NCBI GenBank assembly: GCA_026874595.1
Contig: CM049306.1
Span: forward strand, 19,771,019 to 19,835,018
Direction: 5' to 3'
Origin: Sipunculus nudus
Lineage: Eukaryota; Annelida; Sipuncula; Golfingiida; Sipunculidae
DNA length: 64,000 bases
The notes under the pieces are model-generated. The model worked only from the letters and a program-made list of their open reading frames with translations, was not told the origin of the DNA and did not search any database. Positions 1 through 12,544 of this stretch are shown piece after piece (the stretch's first letter is position 1; each line of letters opens with the position of its first letter). The position numbers and the translations under genes were made by a program.

Positions 1-329
1 GGAATCATCAAACTTTTTAATTATTCAGCTGTAAATATTTTATGCAGAGAAACTTTTAGCATGCATTATTTCCTTCCATACCAGGAAATTTGGTGCTGTT
101 AATTTATTTGCAAAATAAAGTGTAACTATGTTATTAGTGTCATTACAATATCCTGCTCCTGCTTTTTGCCACTTTAACAACAGGATGACCTTAATTAGAA
201 TAAATGGTATGAATATTCAACACTATATGGACATGAATAACATAACAAGTGACTTTTATGATTAAATGATGTATTGTTTAAAATGTTCAAATACTGGAAA
301 TTTTTTCATGAAGATTATATTTATTTTAG

Positions 330-427
330 TTTTTTGAGGGAGTTGAGCCAAGTCTGCTGTTTGAATTGATTCACAAAGGGACCAGCCCAATGATATTCAG
401 GACAGAATCTCAACTCTCCAGGGACAG
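330..427 (+). CDS. Penultimate coding exon of a PH-domain-like protein (partial gene)
   Basis: Open frame bounded by a TTTTAG acceptor (328-329) and a CAG|GCAAGT donor (428-433). It encodes an aliphatic strand-like segment (SLLFELIH), then MIFRTESQLSRDR, which with the next exon's WVKAIVKATV gives the classic end of a PH domain: strands 5-7 and the C-terminal helix with its invariant Trp. The joint is phase 2 (AG + A = Arg), and only this joint puts the Trp-containing helix in frame. PH domains bind phosphoinositides or serve as GEF regulatory modules; which family this is (for example a Rho GEF) cannot be told from 45 residues. An alternative acceptor at 337-338 would shorten the exon by nine bases. 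Earlier exons lie left of the window. Confidence 0.6.
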
Positions 428-1242
428 GCAAGTATTTTTATACATTGCCATGAACAAAGAAACGCCATGTCCAAGAATATTTGTGAACTCTACATGCACA
501 AATTAAAGTTTTGAAGGGCACATTGTCAAGTTACTGTAGATTAGATTTCTATAAGATAAATGAAAGTTTTATATGTATCTTTGAAAAGTGTTTTTAGAAA
601 TGCCTCTTGCTTTTATTTGCAACAGGGAATATTCAAAGAATATACTAGATATATTAACTGAAACTCCTGAATTCTTGTCACATTGTTTTATTTTATTTAA
701 AAGGGAAATACTGAAAACGGTTGAAAATATAAATATTCTTCATAAAAAATCTACATGACTGGTCACTTTAACCCTTTATTGCCCAGAGGGCCCCTCTGGA
801 CCACTTGGGTCTGACACTTAGGTCTTCCTCATTATCCTGATTTTAAGCATATTTCTTATTTATTTTCAGTTCTAAGGATTTTGCCCATCTATGTTAAAAA
901 TGTTCATGTTTTCATAAAGATACAGTGAAATTACTTGATATATTAACTCTTATGTAAATATAGAGTATTGTGTAAAAAAAAATATGATGTTAGATTTGTC
1001 TGAGAAGAAGAGGGTCAATAGCAGATCTTCATTAATGCCGAAAATGATTTGGTCAAAATGTATCCATACCTAAGCACAAACAAAGATTGGTTTAAAGCTT
1101 ATAGGATATTGAATACCCATTAAATTGAGTTTCATTACTAATCTGTAATTAATCATAACCAGAATAATATGTCAGCTTTACTTTGGATACATAAAGACAT
1201 CTTCTGAGCCTATTTATGATTATTTTTCAAAATATTTTACAG

Positions 1243-1285
1243 ATGGGTCAAAGCGATTGTGAAAGCAACAGTGCCTGATCCATGA
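1243..1285 (+). CDS. Terminal coding exon of the PH-domain-like protein
   Basis: Follows a TTTTACAG acceptor (AG at 1241-1242). One base completes the Arg codon begun in the exon ending at 427; the frame then reads WVKAIVKATVPDP and stops at TGA 1283-1285. The Trp and amphipathic pattern fit the last helix of a PH domain, so the protein ends right after the domain. Another frame gives MGQSDCESNSA and a stop, but it does not continue the upstream exon. Confidence 0.6.
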
Positions 1286-1870
1286 AGGACAAAATACTCC
1301 ATATCTCTAAGCAGTTCCAGAGCAGGTCATTACATATACACAGACCATTGACACCTGAGGTTTATAGTCAAAGACTTTAGAGAAGACCATGAATATCCTT
1401 GAGTACTGTAAAAACTTGCATATAAGCTGATACACATAAGTTATGAATGTTGTCATTTCTAAATGCTCTACCCCTTCTTTTTAGTGTAAAGTCTTTGACT
1501 GTATTCAGTTAATTTGGTAGCATTTAAATGTGCATCATTAAATGAAAGTTTTACCCTCCAATTAAATTAAAGGCATATATTTAAATGTATAGCAGACACT
1601 GTTTATAGTACAATATTCCAATGCATCATTGCATGATCAAACTAAAGTCACATTTCATGTTGGTATTATCATCTTTTATTGATGCTGATTGTCTTGATGG
1701 AAACAGGCGTTTAGCATTTGGTGTATTGATAGCTAGCATGGAAGGTAAAATATCATAGATTGGACAGAGTTTGATTGGTTCATGTTGGAAAATTAATCAA
1801 TAACGGAAAAATCTAGATGTGTCATATTTTCTTTGAAAATTAAGTAATAAATGTTTGAGAAATAAATTAA
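1286..1870 (+). other. Probable 3' UTR of the PH-domain-like gene
   Basis: AT-rich, no open frame. Two AATAAA hexamers at 1846-1851 and 1861-1866 are the first closely spaced poly(A) signals after the stop. Further AATAAA motifs occur down to about 3914, so the true end may be later. Confidence 0.35.
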
Positions 1871-4500
1871 GTAAGTATTATATGGAGTATGGTTATCCTT
1901 TTATTAACCAGGAAAAAAATTTGGTTTGAATTACCTGATATGTGTTGTATCATGTACATACCATTATATGGATGTAGTACCATGATAGATACTGTATAAT
2001 CAGATAATTTATTGGTATGTAACTGCCCTGTTATTCCGGAGGAATAGGATACATCACCAAGCTACTTAATGTGTTGTGTTGTTATACTAAATATAGAGCT
2101 GTGTAATTAATATATTGAAGATTTCTGCTTGACAGTCTGTGCCAGTGCTGATTCTGTTCTAGAGAATCCAAAAGCTGGTGTTGCACCTGTCAGTTGATTA
2201 ATTTTTTCTGTAGAAGAGAACCTCTTATGAGACCATTCACTGTTACTTATTTAATGGCAGCCCATAAATTGTTTTTATTTGGTTGACCAAGCAGGGTTAT
2301 TTATTAAACCTGTTCATACTGACCAATCAAATTTACCTATGATAAACTTCTGACCAATTATTTATGATGAACATTCAGCCAGTCAGAATGCACTTTACAA
2401 AGAAGTCAACCAATCAGACTTTTTGGGGATGGAGGAGAGAGGCCAATGGTTGGTTTGGAACATTTAAAATGTATTGTTAATGTATGCACACTGTCTGTGC
2501 AGCTATACACCAGACATACCTTTAAGATAATTCTTGTGGCAGACAAAATGTTGAGGAATTTCATCTGGTGTATCTCTTGGTCACAGGTTATAACCATTAT
2601 CCTGAAAGTGTTCAGTCTATCCTATGAGAAAGTACACATTGAAAATGAGAAAAAGAGTCGTTAATAAATCTGCACAAATATTTATTTACAACTTAATGAT
2701 GCATATTTTAGGTCATATCAGATTTGGTAGACATGTTTTCAAACATAGGACCATTTTCACTTAAAAGCTGTCACTTTACCAGACAAATACAGTGTAATGT
2801 TAAAAAGGACCAGTTTTTTTGGGGGGGGTTTTGGTGTTAGGGACCAATTTAATATGCAATCATATCTGTTCAGGAAAAAGTGCAATATATTTACATACAG
2901 AATAGACTGCATTCCACCAGAACATGACTCATATTTTCATATCAAATCATGTGTATTCAACTGTATTTTTGATTATTTTATATTGCAATCAGTCAGTTAT
3001 ATTTATACATGTCAGCAACTTGAGTTTCAGTGCAAATGAGTTCCAGTGCAAATGAAACATAAATATCACAATGAGCAAATGATATATGTATCAATTTATC
3101 AGTTGTATGTTGATGTTAACACTGCAGGCAGTGAAGATTAAATTAATATTGTATTAATACATCAACATTAATCATGTGCATTATTAATATACAAGTTGTT
3201 AATACACATCAACACAGGCCATGTGCATTATTACTGTGAATTATCATTGTACAAATAAGTTTAATGTAAGTCTGTACAGATTTCTGTAAAATCTTACACA
3301 TTAAAAGTCACGTTTTTATATAACATTGTGCACATGTGCCTGATATGTTGTTATAAAATGTAAATCAGTCATTCTAGGTGTGTTTTGATTTAGATAAGAT
3401 ATGTTCAGTGTTCACCTGCATAGAATGTGAAGGCATTTTTTAATGTAGGTGCATTTCTTTCATTAAATACTAATAACTCATCAAATGATATATGCATACA
3501 TAGTTTGATACAAGTTCTGTCAAAGTGAACCAGGTTTACTTTCATCGATACTAATGTTTTCATCTGTATTATATTGTTTATGGAGTTCATAATCTACTTT
3601 ATAAAACTCAATAATTTAAAACTACATGGATCTTATCTGTTATGCAATTATCTTATGCTGAAGTCAAGGAAAATGTCAGGCAGAATTTTTATGCAACCTA
3701 ATTCACAAGATATCAGTAGTTTCAGCTGGTACATGTGATGCTTATTAGTAACATTATGTCACTCGTCTTAAGCAGGAAAAAATGTTCTAAGATGGCTAGT
3801 AAAAGATTGCTATTTCAAATTTTAAGTAGACCTATTTTTAGGTGCAATGTTATCCACGGTCTTCATGTTACATGTGAGAGATTGTTAAGAATCATCAATA
3901 ATAAACTTCAATAAAAAAGTAACCTATGTTAAAACAGGAGCAGTTGTCATTCTTTGTCCTCAGTGATTTAATCAGACATGGTGAATGATGGGGCTTTTGT
4001 GAGGGCCGCTGCACTTCCACTTTTTGGAACATCAAAAGGAATTGTTCAGTTTAAATGCCCCAAGAAGTGATTAACACTTTCATTACCAACTCCAATCTGT
4101 GATTAACATATCACTACAAATAATGATAATAACCTCCCTTAACAACTTTTGGTTTAGTGACCACCTAAAAAATAATGACCACTGAACGTTCCCGATTCTT
4201 CTTTGCTTTTTGTATCAGAGATCACTCGGACAACCACCTTTAAAATGGGACCTCTTTCTCAATGTTCCATTGGTGGTTGTACTTACAAAGTTTCACTCTT
4301 ATATGGTACAAGATGGTAAGGTTTTCATTACAAACTTAGCAGTGATTAACATTTTCATATTCCTGCATGGGTTAAAGAAAGCGGAGCATTTTTATCAAGC
4401 TTGGCGTGTGTTAAAGATATTCAACATTTTAACAAGCTGGGTATGTTTTACTCTTCCATGCCCTACCATCAGATAGCCAACTTCAGAAGCACATTTTGCC
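1871..4500. other. Intergenic AT-rich DNA without a supported gene
   Basis: No conserved coding signature. A 30-codon open frame at 3978-4070 (+) sits in a slightly more GC-rich patch just after a CAG, but nothing supports translation. Two imperfect ~45-bp direct copies occur around 3160-3235. A G-run lies at 2820. Confidence 0.5.
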
Positions 4501-4503
4501 AAT

Positions 4504-4945
4504 CCAGGACATGCCAGCCACACACAGGATACACCAGCCACTCACACAGGATACACCAGCCACTCACACAGGACATGCCAGCTACCACACAGGATACACC
4601 AGCCACTCGCACAGGATACACCAGCCACTCGCACAGTATACACCAGCCACTCGCACAGGATACACCAGCCATTCACACAGGTTACACCAGCCACACACAG
4701 GATACACCAGCCACTCACACAGGACATGCCAATCACTCACACAGGACACACCAGCCACTCACACAGGACATGCCAGTCACTCACACAGGTCAAGTCAGCC
4801 GTTCACACAGGACATGCCAATCACTCACACAGGACATGTCGGCCACTTACACTGGAAAGAGTCTGAAGTAGTATAATCTTGCATACACAGGACACTCCAG
4901 CCATTCACACAGGATACACCAGCCACTCACACAGGACACCCTGGG
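4504..4945. repeat. 22-bp minisatellite (ACAGGATACACCAGCCACTC core)
   Basis: About 19 copies of a 22-bp unit alternating ATACACC and ACATGCC variants. The array is interrupted at ~4850-4885 by a segment (GGAAAGAGTCTGAAG...) that recurs directly after the array at ~4942, so array plus flank was itself duplicated. Because 22 is not a multiple of 3, three units give a 22-residue period in all frames; the resulting long open frames on both strands are artefacts. Confidence 0.9.
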
Positions 4946-5076
4946 AAGAGTCTGAAGAAGTATAATTTTGCCCTCTGCTCTGTTGCAATATATTTTTCAC
5001 CAGTCCAGTTTTTTTTTTTCTTTTCTTACTAAAATTATGAAAGATCTTTATTAAATGCTCCATATAATTTTATTAC

Positions 5077-5660
5077 CCCAGGTGACTGAAAGTCATCTGG
5101 TGAAAGTGATCACTCTTTGTCCATCGTTCGTCTGTCCTTTAACCAGGGACAAATTGTTACTACTGGACCTGGAATCTTCTAACTTGACACACAGGGAGAT
5201 CCATGAAAAATCTCTGTAGAAACCTGAAATTAGGTCTCTGTTAACCATATTCTCCAAGCTATAAGGCTCAGAATTAACCTTCAGAATAATTAAAAATTTG
5301 ATACAAAAGCTCCAGTATCTGAACAAATAATGCTTGATCACCATGATTCTTTGCATGCATATTCAGCCTGGAGTGTTTCTTCAGTTCCTGCAGACTGGTA
5401 GCAACATCAGGATTTTTTTCTAATTTTATGCATTTTATCTCTCTTTATTTGAGACCTTCAAAGATGTGGTTGTTTGTTAACAGGGAACAAATCGTAACCA
5501 TTGGACCTAGATAACTTGATATCCTGAGAGGCCCATGAAAAATCTACATGGAAACCTGAAATTAGATCTATGTTTCCCATATCCTCTGAACTATTGGGCT
5601 CAGAAATACCCCCCAGAATAACTTGATATCCTCTGAGCTATGCTTCAGTTTAATGGGGAT
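5077..5660 (-). mobile_element. Inverted copy of the TCAGCTGAG-type repeat element (3' part)
   Basis: Read on the - strand this matches the ~342-bp modules seen at 20.4-23.0 kb (AGATACTGGAGCTTTTGTAT and the GATCAAGCATT region) and ends with the family 3' signature: a diverged GACGGAC-type tract, then GTGATCAC and a degenerate hairpin with CAGATGACTTTCAG-like sequence. It is the only copy of this family in reverse orientation in the window. Confidence 0.65.
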
Positions 5661-6273
5661 ACCACCTACAGTATTTGGCATTCAGATGATAAAAATTCCT
5701 TTTGTGAATGTCTTCCTAATCAACTGAGTGTCATGACCGCTGGTTCACTTGTGAAATTTATATTCTACATAATACTACTATGAAAAGTTGTTTAAGTGCA
5801 GTGAAATAATCATTACAATTTTATGAAAATTTAAATCATTTTTGTGAAAATTCAGTGAAATAAGTAACTGACTGAGAAAAAAATGTAAAAGGTACAACTT
5901 TATTATGAACATTGTCAAATTGTAAGGGTTCCCAAATCAGGAAGTGACAGGGCAAAAGCTAATTTGGTAATGGCATTCACAAATGCTTCACTCACATAAA
6001 GGGGGGGGGGGGGGGGGAGGGCAGAGTTGGGACTTTTTAGAATTTCAACTGTACTTTAATACTAGTAGTCTCATAGAGTTTGTGTAAAACAACATAGGCA
6101 AAACATTTGATTATGAGCAAATATTTGAATCATATTAAATTTGTTTTTAATCCTGAAAAATACAAAAATGTATACACCTGTTCACTTTCTCAGTAAAGGC
6201 TTTATTCACAATTTGAATGGATAGATCTTTTATTTTGAAAATGTCAAGGCATGCACACCCCTGCACTCTAGGG

Positions 6274-6645
6274 AAGACCACAGGAGTTTTAAAAGTTTGG
6301 GATCACTTAGGAGACCACAGGAGATTTAAAAGTTTGGGATCACTTAGGATACCACAAGAGGTTTAAAAGTTTGGGATCACTTAGGAGGCCACAGGAATTT
6401 TAAAAGATTGGGATCATTTAGGAGACCACAGGAGATTTAAAGGTTTGGGATCATTTAGGAGACTACGGGAGATTTAAAAGTTTGGGATCACTTAGGTGAC
6501 CACAGGAGATTTAAAAGTTTGGGATCACTTAGGAGACCACGGGAGATTTAAAAGTTTGGGATCATTTAGGAGACCACAGGAGATTTAAAAGTTTGGGATC
6601 ATTTAGGAGACCACAGGAGATTTAAAAGTTTGGGATCACTCAGGA
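6274..6645. repeat. 37-bp minisatellite, block copy 1
   Basis: About ten copies of a 37-bp unit (AGGAGACCACAGGAGATTTA then AAAGTTTGGGATCACTT). The order of variant units is the same as in the two later arrays, so the array was duplicated as part of the larger block. Confidence 0.9.
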
Positions 6646-7420
6646 TTCTACTGGTTACTTGTGAAATTTATATTCTACATAATACTACTATGAAAAGTTG
6701 TTTAAGTGCAGTGAAATAATCATTACAATTTTATGAAAATTTAAATCATTTTTGTGAAAATTCAGTGAAATAAGTAACTGACTGAGAAAAAAATGTAAAA
6801 GGTACAACTTTATTATGAACATTGTCAAATTGTAAGGGTTCCCAAATCAGGAAGTGACAGGGCACAAGCTAATTTGGTAATGGCATTCACAAATGCTTCA
6901 CTCACATAAAGGGGGGGGGGGGGAGGGCAGAGTTGGGACTTTTTAGAATTTCAACTGTACTTTAATACTAGTAGTCTCATAGAGTTTGTGTAAAACAACA
7001 TAGGCAAAACATTTGATTATGAGCAAATATTTGAATCATATTAAATTTGTTTTTAATCCTGAAAAATACAAAAATGTATACACCTGTTCACTTTCTCAGT
7101 AAAGGCTTTATTCACAATTTGAATGGATAGATCTTTTATTTTGAAAATGTCAAGGCATGCACACCCCTGCACTCTAGGGATTTTTAGAATTTCAACTGTA
7201 CTTTAATACTAGTAGTCTCATAGAGTTTGTGTAAAACAACATAGGCAAAACATTTGATTATGAGCAAATATTTGAATCATATTAAATTTGTTTTTAATCC
7301 TGAAAAATACAAAAATGTATACACCTGTTCACTTTCTCAGTAGAGGCTTTATTCACAATTTGAATGGATAGATCTTTTATTTTGAAAATGTCAAGGCATG
7401 CACACCCCTGCACTCTAGGG

Positions 7421-7792
7421 AAGACCACAGGAGTTTTAAAAGTTTGGGATCACTTAGGAGACCACAGGAGATTTAAAAGTTTGGGATCACTTAGGATACC
7501 ACAAGAGGTTTAAAAGTTTGGGATCACTTAGGAGGCCACAGGAATTTTAAAAGATTGGGATCATTTAGGAGACCACAGGAGATTTAAAGGTTTGGGATCA
7601 TTTAGGAGACTACGGGAGATTTAAAAGTTTGGGATCACTTAGGTGACCACAGGAGATTTAAAAGTTTGGGATCACTTAGGAGACCACGGGAGATTTAAAA
7701 GTTTGGGATCATTTAGGAGACCACAGGAGATTTAAAAGTTTGGGATCATTTAGGAGACCACAGGAGATTTAAAAGTTTGGGATCACTCAGGA
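7421..7792. repeat. 37-bp minisatellite, block copy 2
   Basis: Same variant order as at 6274-6645, including the ATACCACAAGAGG and GGAATTTTAAAAGATTGGG variant units. Confidence 0.9.
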
Positions 7793-8570
7793 TTCTACTG
7801 GTTACTTGTGAAATTTATATTCTACATAATACTACTATGAAAAGTTGTTTAAGTGCAGTGAAATAATCATTACAATTTTATGAAAATTTAAATCATTTTT
7901 GTGAAAATTCAGTGAAATAAGTAACTGACTGAGAAAAAAATGTAAAAGGTACAACTTTATTATGAACATTGTCAAATTGTAAGGGTTCCCAAATCAGGAA
8001 GTGACAGGGCACAAGCTAATTTGGTAATGGCATTCACAAATGCTTCACTCACATAAAGGGGGGGGGGGGGGGGAGGGCAGAGTTGGGACTTTTTAGAATT
8101 TCAACTGTACTTTAATACTAGTAGTCTCATAGAGTTTGTGTAAAACAACATAGGCAAAACATTTGATTATGAGCAAATATTTGAATCATATTAAATTTGT
8201 TTTTAATCCTGAAAAATACAAAAATGTATACACCTGTTCACTTTCTCAGTAAAGGCTTTATTCACAATTTGAATGGATAGATCTTTTATTTTGAAAATGT
8301 CAAGGCATGCACACCCCTGCACTCTAGGGATTTTTAGAATTTCAACTGTACTTTAATACTAGTAGTCTCATAGAGTTTGTGTAAAACAACATAGGCAAAA
8401 CATTTGATTATGAGCAAATATTTGAATCATATTAAATTTGTTTTTAATCCTGAAAAATACAAAAATGTATACACCTGTTCACTTTCTCAGTAAAGGCTTT
8501 ATTCACAATTTGAATGGATAGATCTTTTATTTTGAAAATGTCAAGGCATGCACACCCCTGCACTCTAGGG

Positions 8571-8906
8571 AAGACCACAGGAGTTTTAAAAGTTTGGGAT
8601 CACTTAGGAGACCACAGGAGATTTAAAAGTTTGGGATCACTTAGGATACCACAAGAGGTTTAAAAGTTTGGGATCACTTAGGAGGCCACAGGAATTTTAA
8701 AAGATTGGGATCATTTAGGAGACCACAGGAGATTTAAAGGTTTGGGATCATTTAGGAGACTACGGGAGATTTAAAAGTTTGGGATCACTTAGGTGACCAC
8801 AGGAGATTTAAAAGTTTGGGATCACTTAGGAGACCACGGGAGATTTAAAAGTTTGGGATCATTTAGGAGACCACAGGAGATTTAAAAGTTTGGGATCATT
8901 TAGGAT
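8571..8906. repeat. 37-bp minisatellite, block copy 3
   Basis: Same variant order as the two earlier arrays but one unit shorter; it ends at a breakpoint (TAGGATTTTTGTAGACC) where unrelated sequence starts. Confidence 0.9.
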
Positions 8907-9049
8907 TTTTGTAGACCTACTGGTTTACTAAGAAGGTTTACAGTTTCTTGAGTTTACATACACTTTCTTAAAGACTGCGGCTTACAAGCTCACATTGACT
9001 TTGCAAATGGAGATCAAAATCAAACTTCATACACCCTTATCATAGGCTA

Positions 9050-10870
9050 TCCCCTGTCTCAGTTAAGTTTGGGATAGAGTGAACAGACCAGTCTGTAAAC
9101 AGTTCCTATTTAAAATAGGGTCATGACCTTTACTAGGTGAGTGAGCTTGACCTTGACTAGCTCCATTTTGGGGGAAAATCACACAAATTCTTAAATAGCT
9201 CAAGAAATCTTGCACGGATTGATCCAATAATCAACTTGACCAAAGATCTTGGATAGTGTTACCATGTACCGGAATCTAGTGGTGCCACCTATTATCATTT
9301 TCTTGTTTTCGTGCCATTTAATACCCCCTTCATTGCCACTTAACATTAACTGTGAGCATTATAAGTCAAAAACTAATGGACAGATTTCTTTCATATTATG
9401 CATATACATAGACATGGGTCATATAGGATGATGTATATTTAAATTGGGGTCATGACCTTTCCTATGAGAGTGGCCTTGACCTTGAATATTGCTACATATG
9501 GTGAAAATCCAACAAAATCATAATATCTTGTTAAGGGATGCATGGATTGGTCCAAAAATCGAACCGACTGAAGATTTTGGACAGCTCTGTCTTCTGCGGA
9601 AGAACCTGTCCTTTTCTTGTTTTTCAGCCCTTTAATACCCCATCATTGCCACTTGACAGTACTGTGAGCATTATAAGTCTAAAATTAATGGACAGATTGG
9701 TCTGAAATTTTGCATGTCCATTGATCTTAGATACCTCCATCTTGTATTCAAGACTGGTGGCGCTATCTGCAATCATAATTGTGTGGTGTCCATCCATACA
9801 TTTGCTTTGGTGAAAATTGCTCATATCTCCAGATTGGTTCAAGGCATTGGTCTGAAATTTGGCATGTCCATCCATCTTTTTAAAGTTTTCTCGTAAACCA
9901 GTCAGGTGTCGCCGCCTACCTTCCCTCTTTTGTAGAATAAATTAATGCCTTTTTCTGAGGAGTGATTTGCTGTATTGATTGGCCTTAAATTGTGCCTATC
10001 CATAGATCTTGCACTCCTCCATCTTTTTACTCAAGACTGGTGGCACCATCTGCAATCCTTTTTGTGTTGCGTCCATTTGTACATGTGCTTTCGGTGAAAT
10101 TGCTTTTATCTCCGGAGTGGTTCAAGGTATTTGTCTGAAATCTGGCATGTCCATTCACTGTGGAAAATTTTCTTGTAGACCAGACAGGTTGTGACACCTA
10201 CCTCCCCTTTTTGTAGAATAAATTAATGCCTTTTTCTCAGGAGTGATTTGGCCAATTGGCCTGATATTGTGCATATCCATAGATCTCAGACTCCATCTTG
10301 TACACAATACTGGTGGCACCATCTGCAATCATTTTTGCTGTGGTGTCCATCTGTACATGTGCTATTGGTGAAAGTTGCTCATATCTCAGGAGAGGTTCAA
10401 GGTATTGCCCTTAAATTTGGCATGTCTATTCATCGCGGAAAATTTTCTCATAGACAAGACAGGTGGCACCACCTACCTCCCTTTTTTTGCAGAATAAATA
10501 AATGCTCTTTTTTCAGTGTGTTGTCCTGTATTGGTCAAACTTTGCGTTACCCATACATCTGGCCTCCTCCATCATTTATGCAAGACTGGTGGCACCATCT
10601 GCAATTTTTTTGTGTGGTGTCCATCTGTATATTTGTTTTAGATGAAAATTGCTCAAATCTAAGGAGTCCTTCAATGTGTTGGTCTCCAATTTGGCATGCA
10701 CATCCATCTTGAGAGTTTTCTTGTCAACCAGACAGGTGGCCCCACCTACCTTACAATTTTTATAGTATATATTTATCCCCTTTTCATAAGAGTGATTCTC
10801 TGTATTAGCCCCCATATTTGGTGAAAAATATTTGTTTCTCAAGTTGATAGATGTTCAATAGTCACTTGCA
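9050..10870 (+). repeat. Degenerate repeat element with ~280-bp tandem modules
   Basis: Four diverged modules spaced about 280 bp, each with CAAGACTGGTGGCACCATCT, GTGTGGTGTCCATC, GGTCTGAAATTTGGCATGTC and AGAATAAATTAATGCC. The left part (9120-9600) is the reverse complement of part of the element at 12.5-13.3 kb (CTAATGGACAGATTTCTTTC, GGTCATGACC). No coding capacity; the short open frames in it are repeats of each other in the modules. Confidence 0.75.
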
Positions 10871-11167
10871 AAGTGTCATTATATGCTGCTGAAGATTGGG
10901 GGGGGGGGGGCATTAATAGTATGGCGATACTTTGGCAGGTGCCAAGAAAGATCTAGGTTAAATAATGTTGTGCTCATCCAACATCTACAACTTCATTATG
11001 CAATTTTCACTAAATGTGCAAGCAAGTGCACAGAAAGTTGGTGTCACCTGACCAGGACCTTTAGGTTCAATATTCTGTGTAGAAGTTTTGTAGGCAGCAC
11101 TTATCCCTTTGAGAAAAAAAACTACAAAAATAATACAAAAAAAACCCACAAAAATAATACCAGTCAA

Positions 11168-12044
11168 GAAACAAGTGACCCAGGGGTCAATGCCAAATTT
11201 TGTATGTGGCATCCCCATTCAACACCTAATTTAAGGTTCCCGAGGTAATTTTCCATGGACCTCCCTTGATGTCAAGTTAGAAGATTCTAGGTGCAATTGT
11301 TAGGATTTGTGCCCTGTTAACAGATGACTGCATCTTAAGAGGTCTCAAAAATAGAGAAAAATATGTTATAATAAAAAAAATACAGATGGTACCCCCAGTA
11401 TGCAGAAACTGATGAAACATTCCATGTTCAATATGCAAAGAATTATGGTGATCAATGCAATAGTTGTTCAGATACTTGAGCATTTGTATAAAATATTCCA
11501 ATATTTAGGGAGGTTCTCGGAGCCCGTAGCTTATAAGATATTAGTAACGGAGACCTCATTTCAGGTTTCCAAGGAAACTTTTCATGGGCCTCCATGCATG
11601 TTAAATATGAAGATTCTAGGTCCAGTTGTTACAATTTCTGCTCTGTTAACAGGTGACTGCATCTTAAGAGGTCTAAAAAAATAGAGAAAAAATTTGTATT
11701 AATTGAAAAAATACAGGTGGCACCACCAGCATGCAGAAACTAATGAAACATTCCATGATGAATATCCATGCAAAGAATCATGGTGATCAATGCAATAGTT
11801 GTTCAGATACTTTTTTTGTATCAAATTTACCATATTTCTGGGGGGTACTTCAGAGCTCCATAGCTCATAGGTTATGGGTAACAAAGACCTAATTTCAGGT
11901 TTCCAAGGAGATTTTTCATGGATCTCCCTAGATACAAAGCTAGAAGATTCCAGAGCCAGTGGCTGGTTAACAGACTGACAGACGGCCAGACGCCGGAAAA
12001 AGAGTGATGGCTATAGCCCAGATGACTTGGTCAGCTGAGCTAAA
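11168..12044 (+). mobile_element. TCAGCTGAG-type repeat element
   Basis: Starts with ACAAGTGACCCAGGGGTCA and ends with a GACAGACGGCCAGACG tract followed by the hairpin region CCCAGATGACTTGGTCAGCT GAGCTAAAAA. Two ~342-bp modules (GTTCAGATACT... , GTTAACAGATGACTGCATCT) fill the middle. See 20441-23052 for the family description. Confidence 0.7.
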
Positions 12045-12543
12045 AAACACTAAAAAAATACCAGTCAAGATATAAAAATTTTTGTGACTTTGAAAATTTG
12101 AATAAACGTTCATAAATATTTGGATCCTGTGTAGAGGTTTTAAATGGCATTCCTAGCCCTGTCAGGTAACACTCCTAGCTCTGTGAGATAAAACAAGTTG
12201 AATCAAATCCTAAAAAATTACAGGAGAAGCAGCATTTTTTTTTGGTGATTTTGACAAGTGAAAACATTTGTGTAATTAGTTTTTTTTTAATTCTGTGTAG
12301 AAATGCAAAACCCACACCCTGGCATTTGGTATGATTGGACACCAATCTGAAGCCACTTTGCCAAGGCACAAGCTCATCCCCCCCCCCCCCCCCCCCCCAT
12401 TCAGATATGCATAAAATAATTTCTCGCAAGGTTAAGCCTTATTAGTCTGTTTAGTCACACTTTGTTAATTTTTAAATTATTTTTGAATTTTGATATTAAA
12501 TTTAATTTTCATGAGGCAATATCTCAAAATGTTACACAAACTT
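12045..12543. other. Repeat-like DNA with a poly-C tract, no gene
   Basis: Holds an interrupted continuation of the neighbouring repeat and a poly-C tract of about 27 bases at 12371-12398. No coding signature. Confidence 0.5.
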
Positions 12544-12544
12544 A

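Larger units (their letters stand above)
5740..8906. repeat. Three-copy tandem block of 0.9-1.15 kb
   Basis: Copies start at about 5740, 6650 and 7797, each opening with ACTTGTGAAATTTATATTCT and containing a poly-G tract (6001, 6911, 8058), an AT-rich segment and a 37-bp minisatellite. Copies 2 and 3 additionally carry an internal 240-bp direct duplication (6940-7180 and 7181-7420; 8091-8330 and 8331-8570). The copies are almost identical, so the amplification is recent or homogenised. Confidence 0.9.

Noticed and set aside
4401-4876. 156- and 126-codon frames with His/Thr/Pro repeats
   Set aside because: Pure product of the 22-bp minisatellite in different frames; opposite-strand frames are equally long.
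6274-8906. CRISPR-like appearance of the 37-bp repeats
   Set aside because: Head-to-tail minisatellite without spacers; duplicated as part of a larger block.
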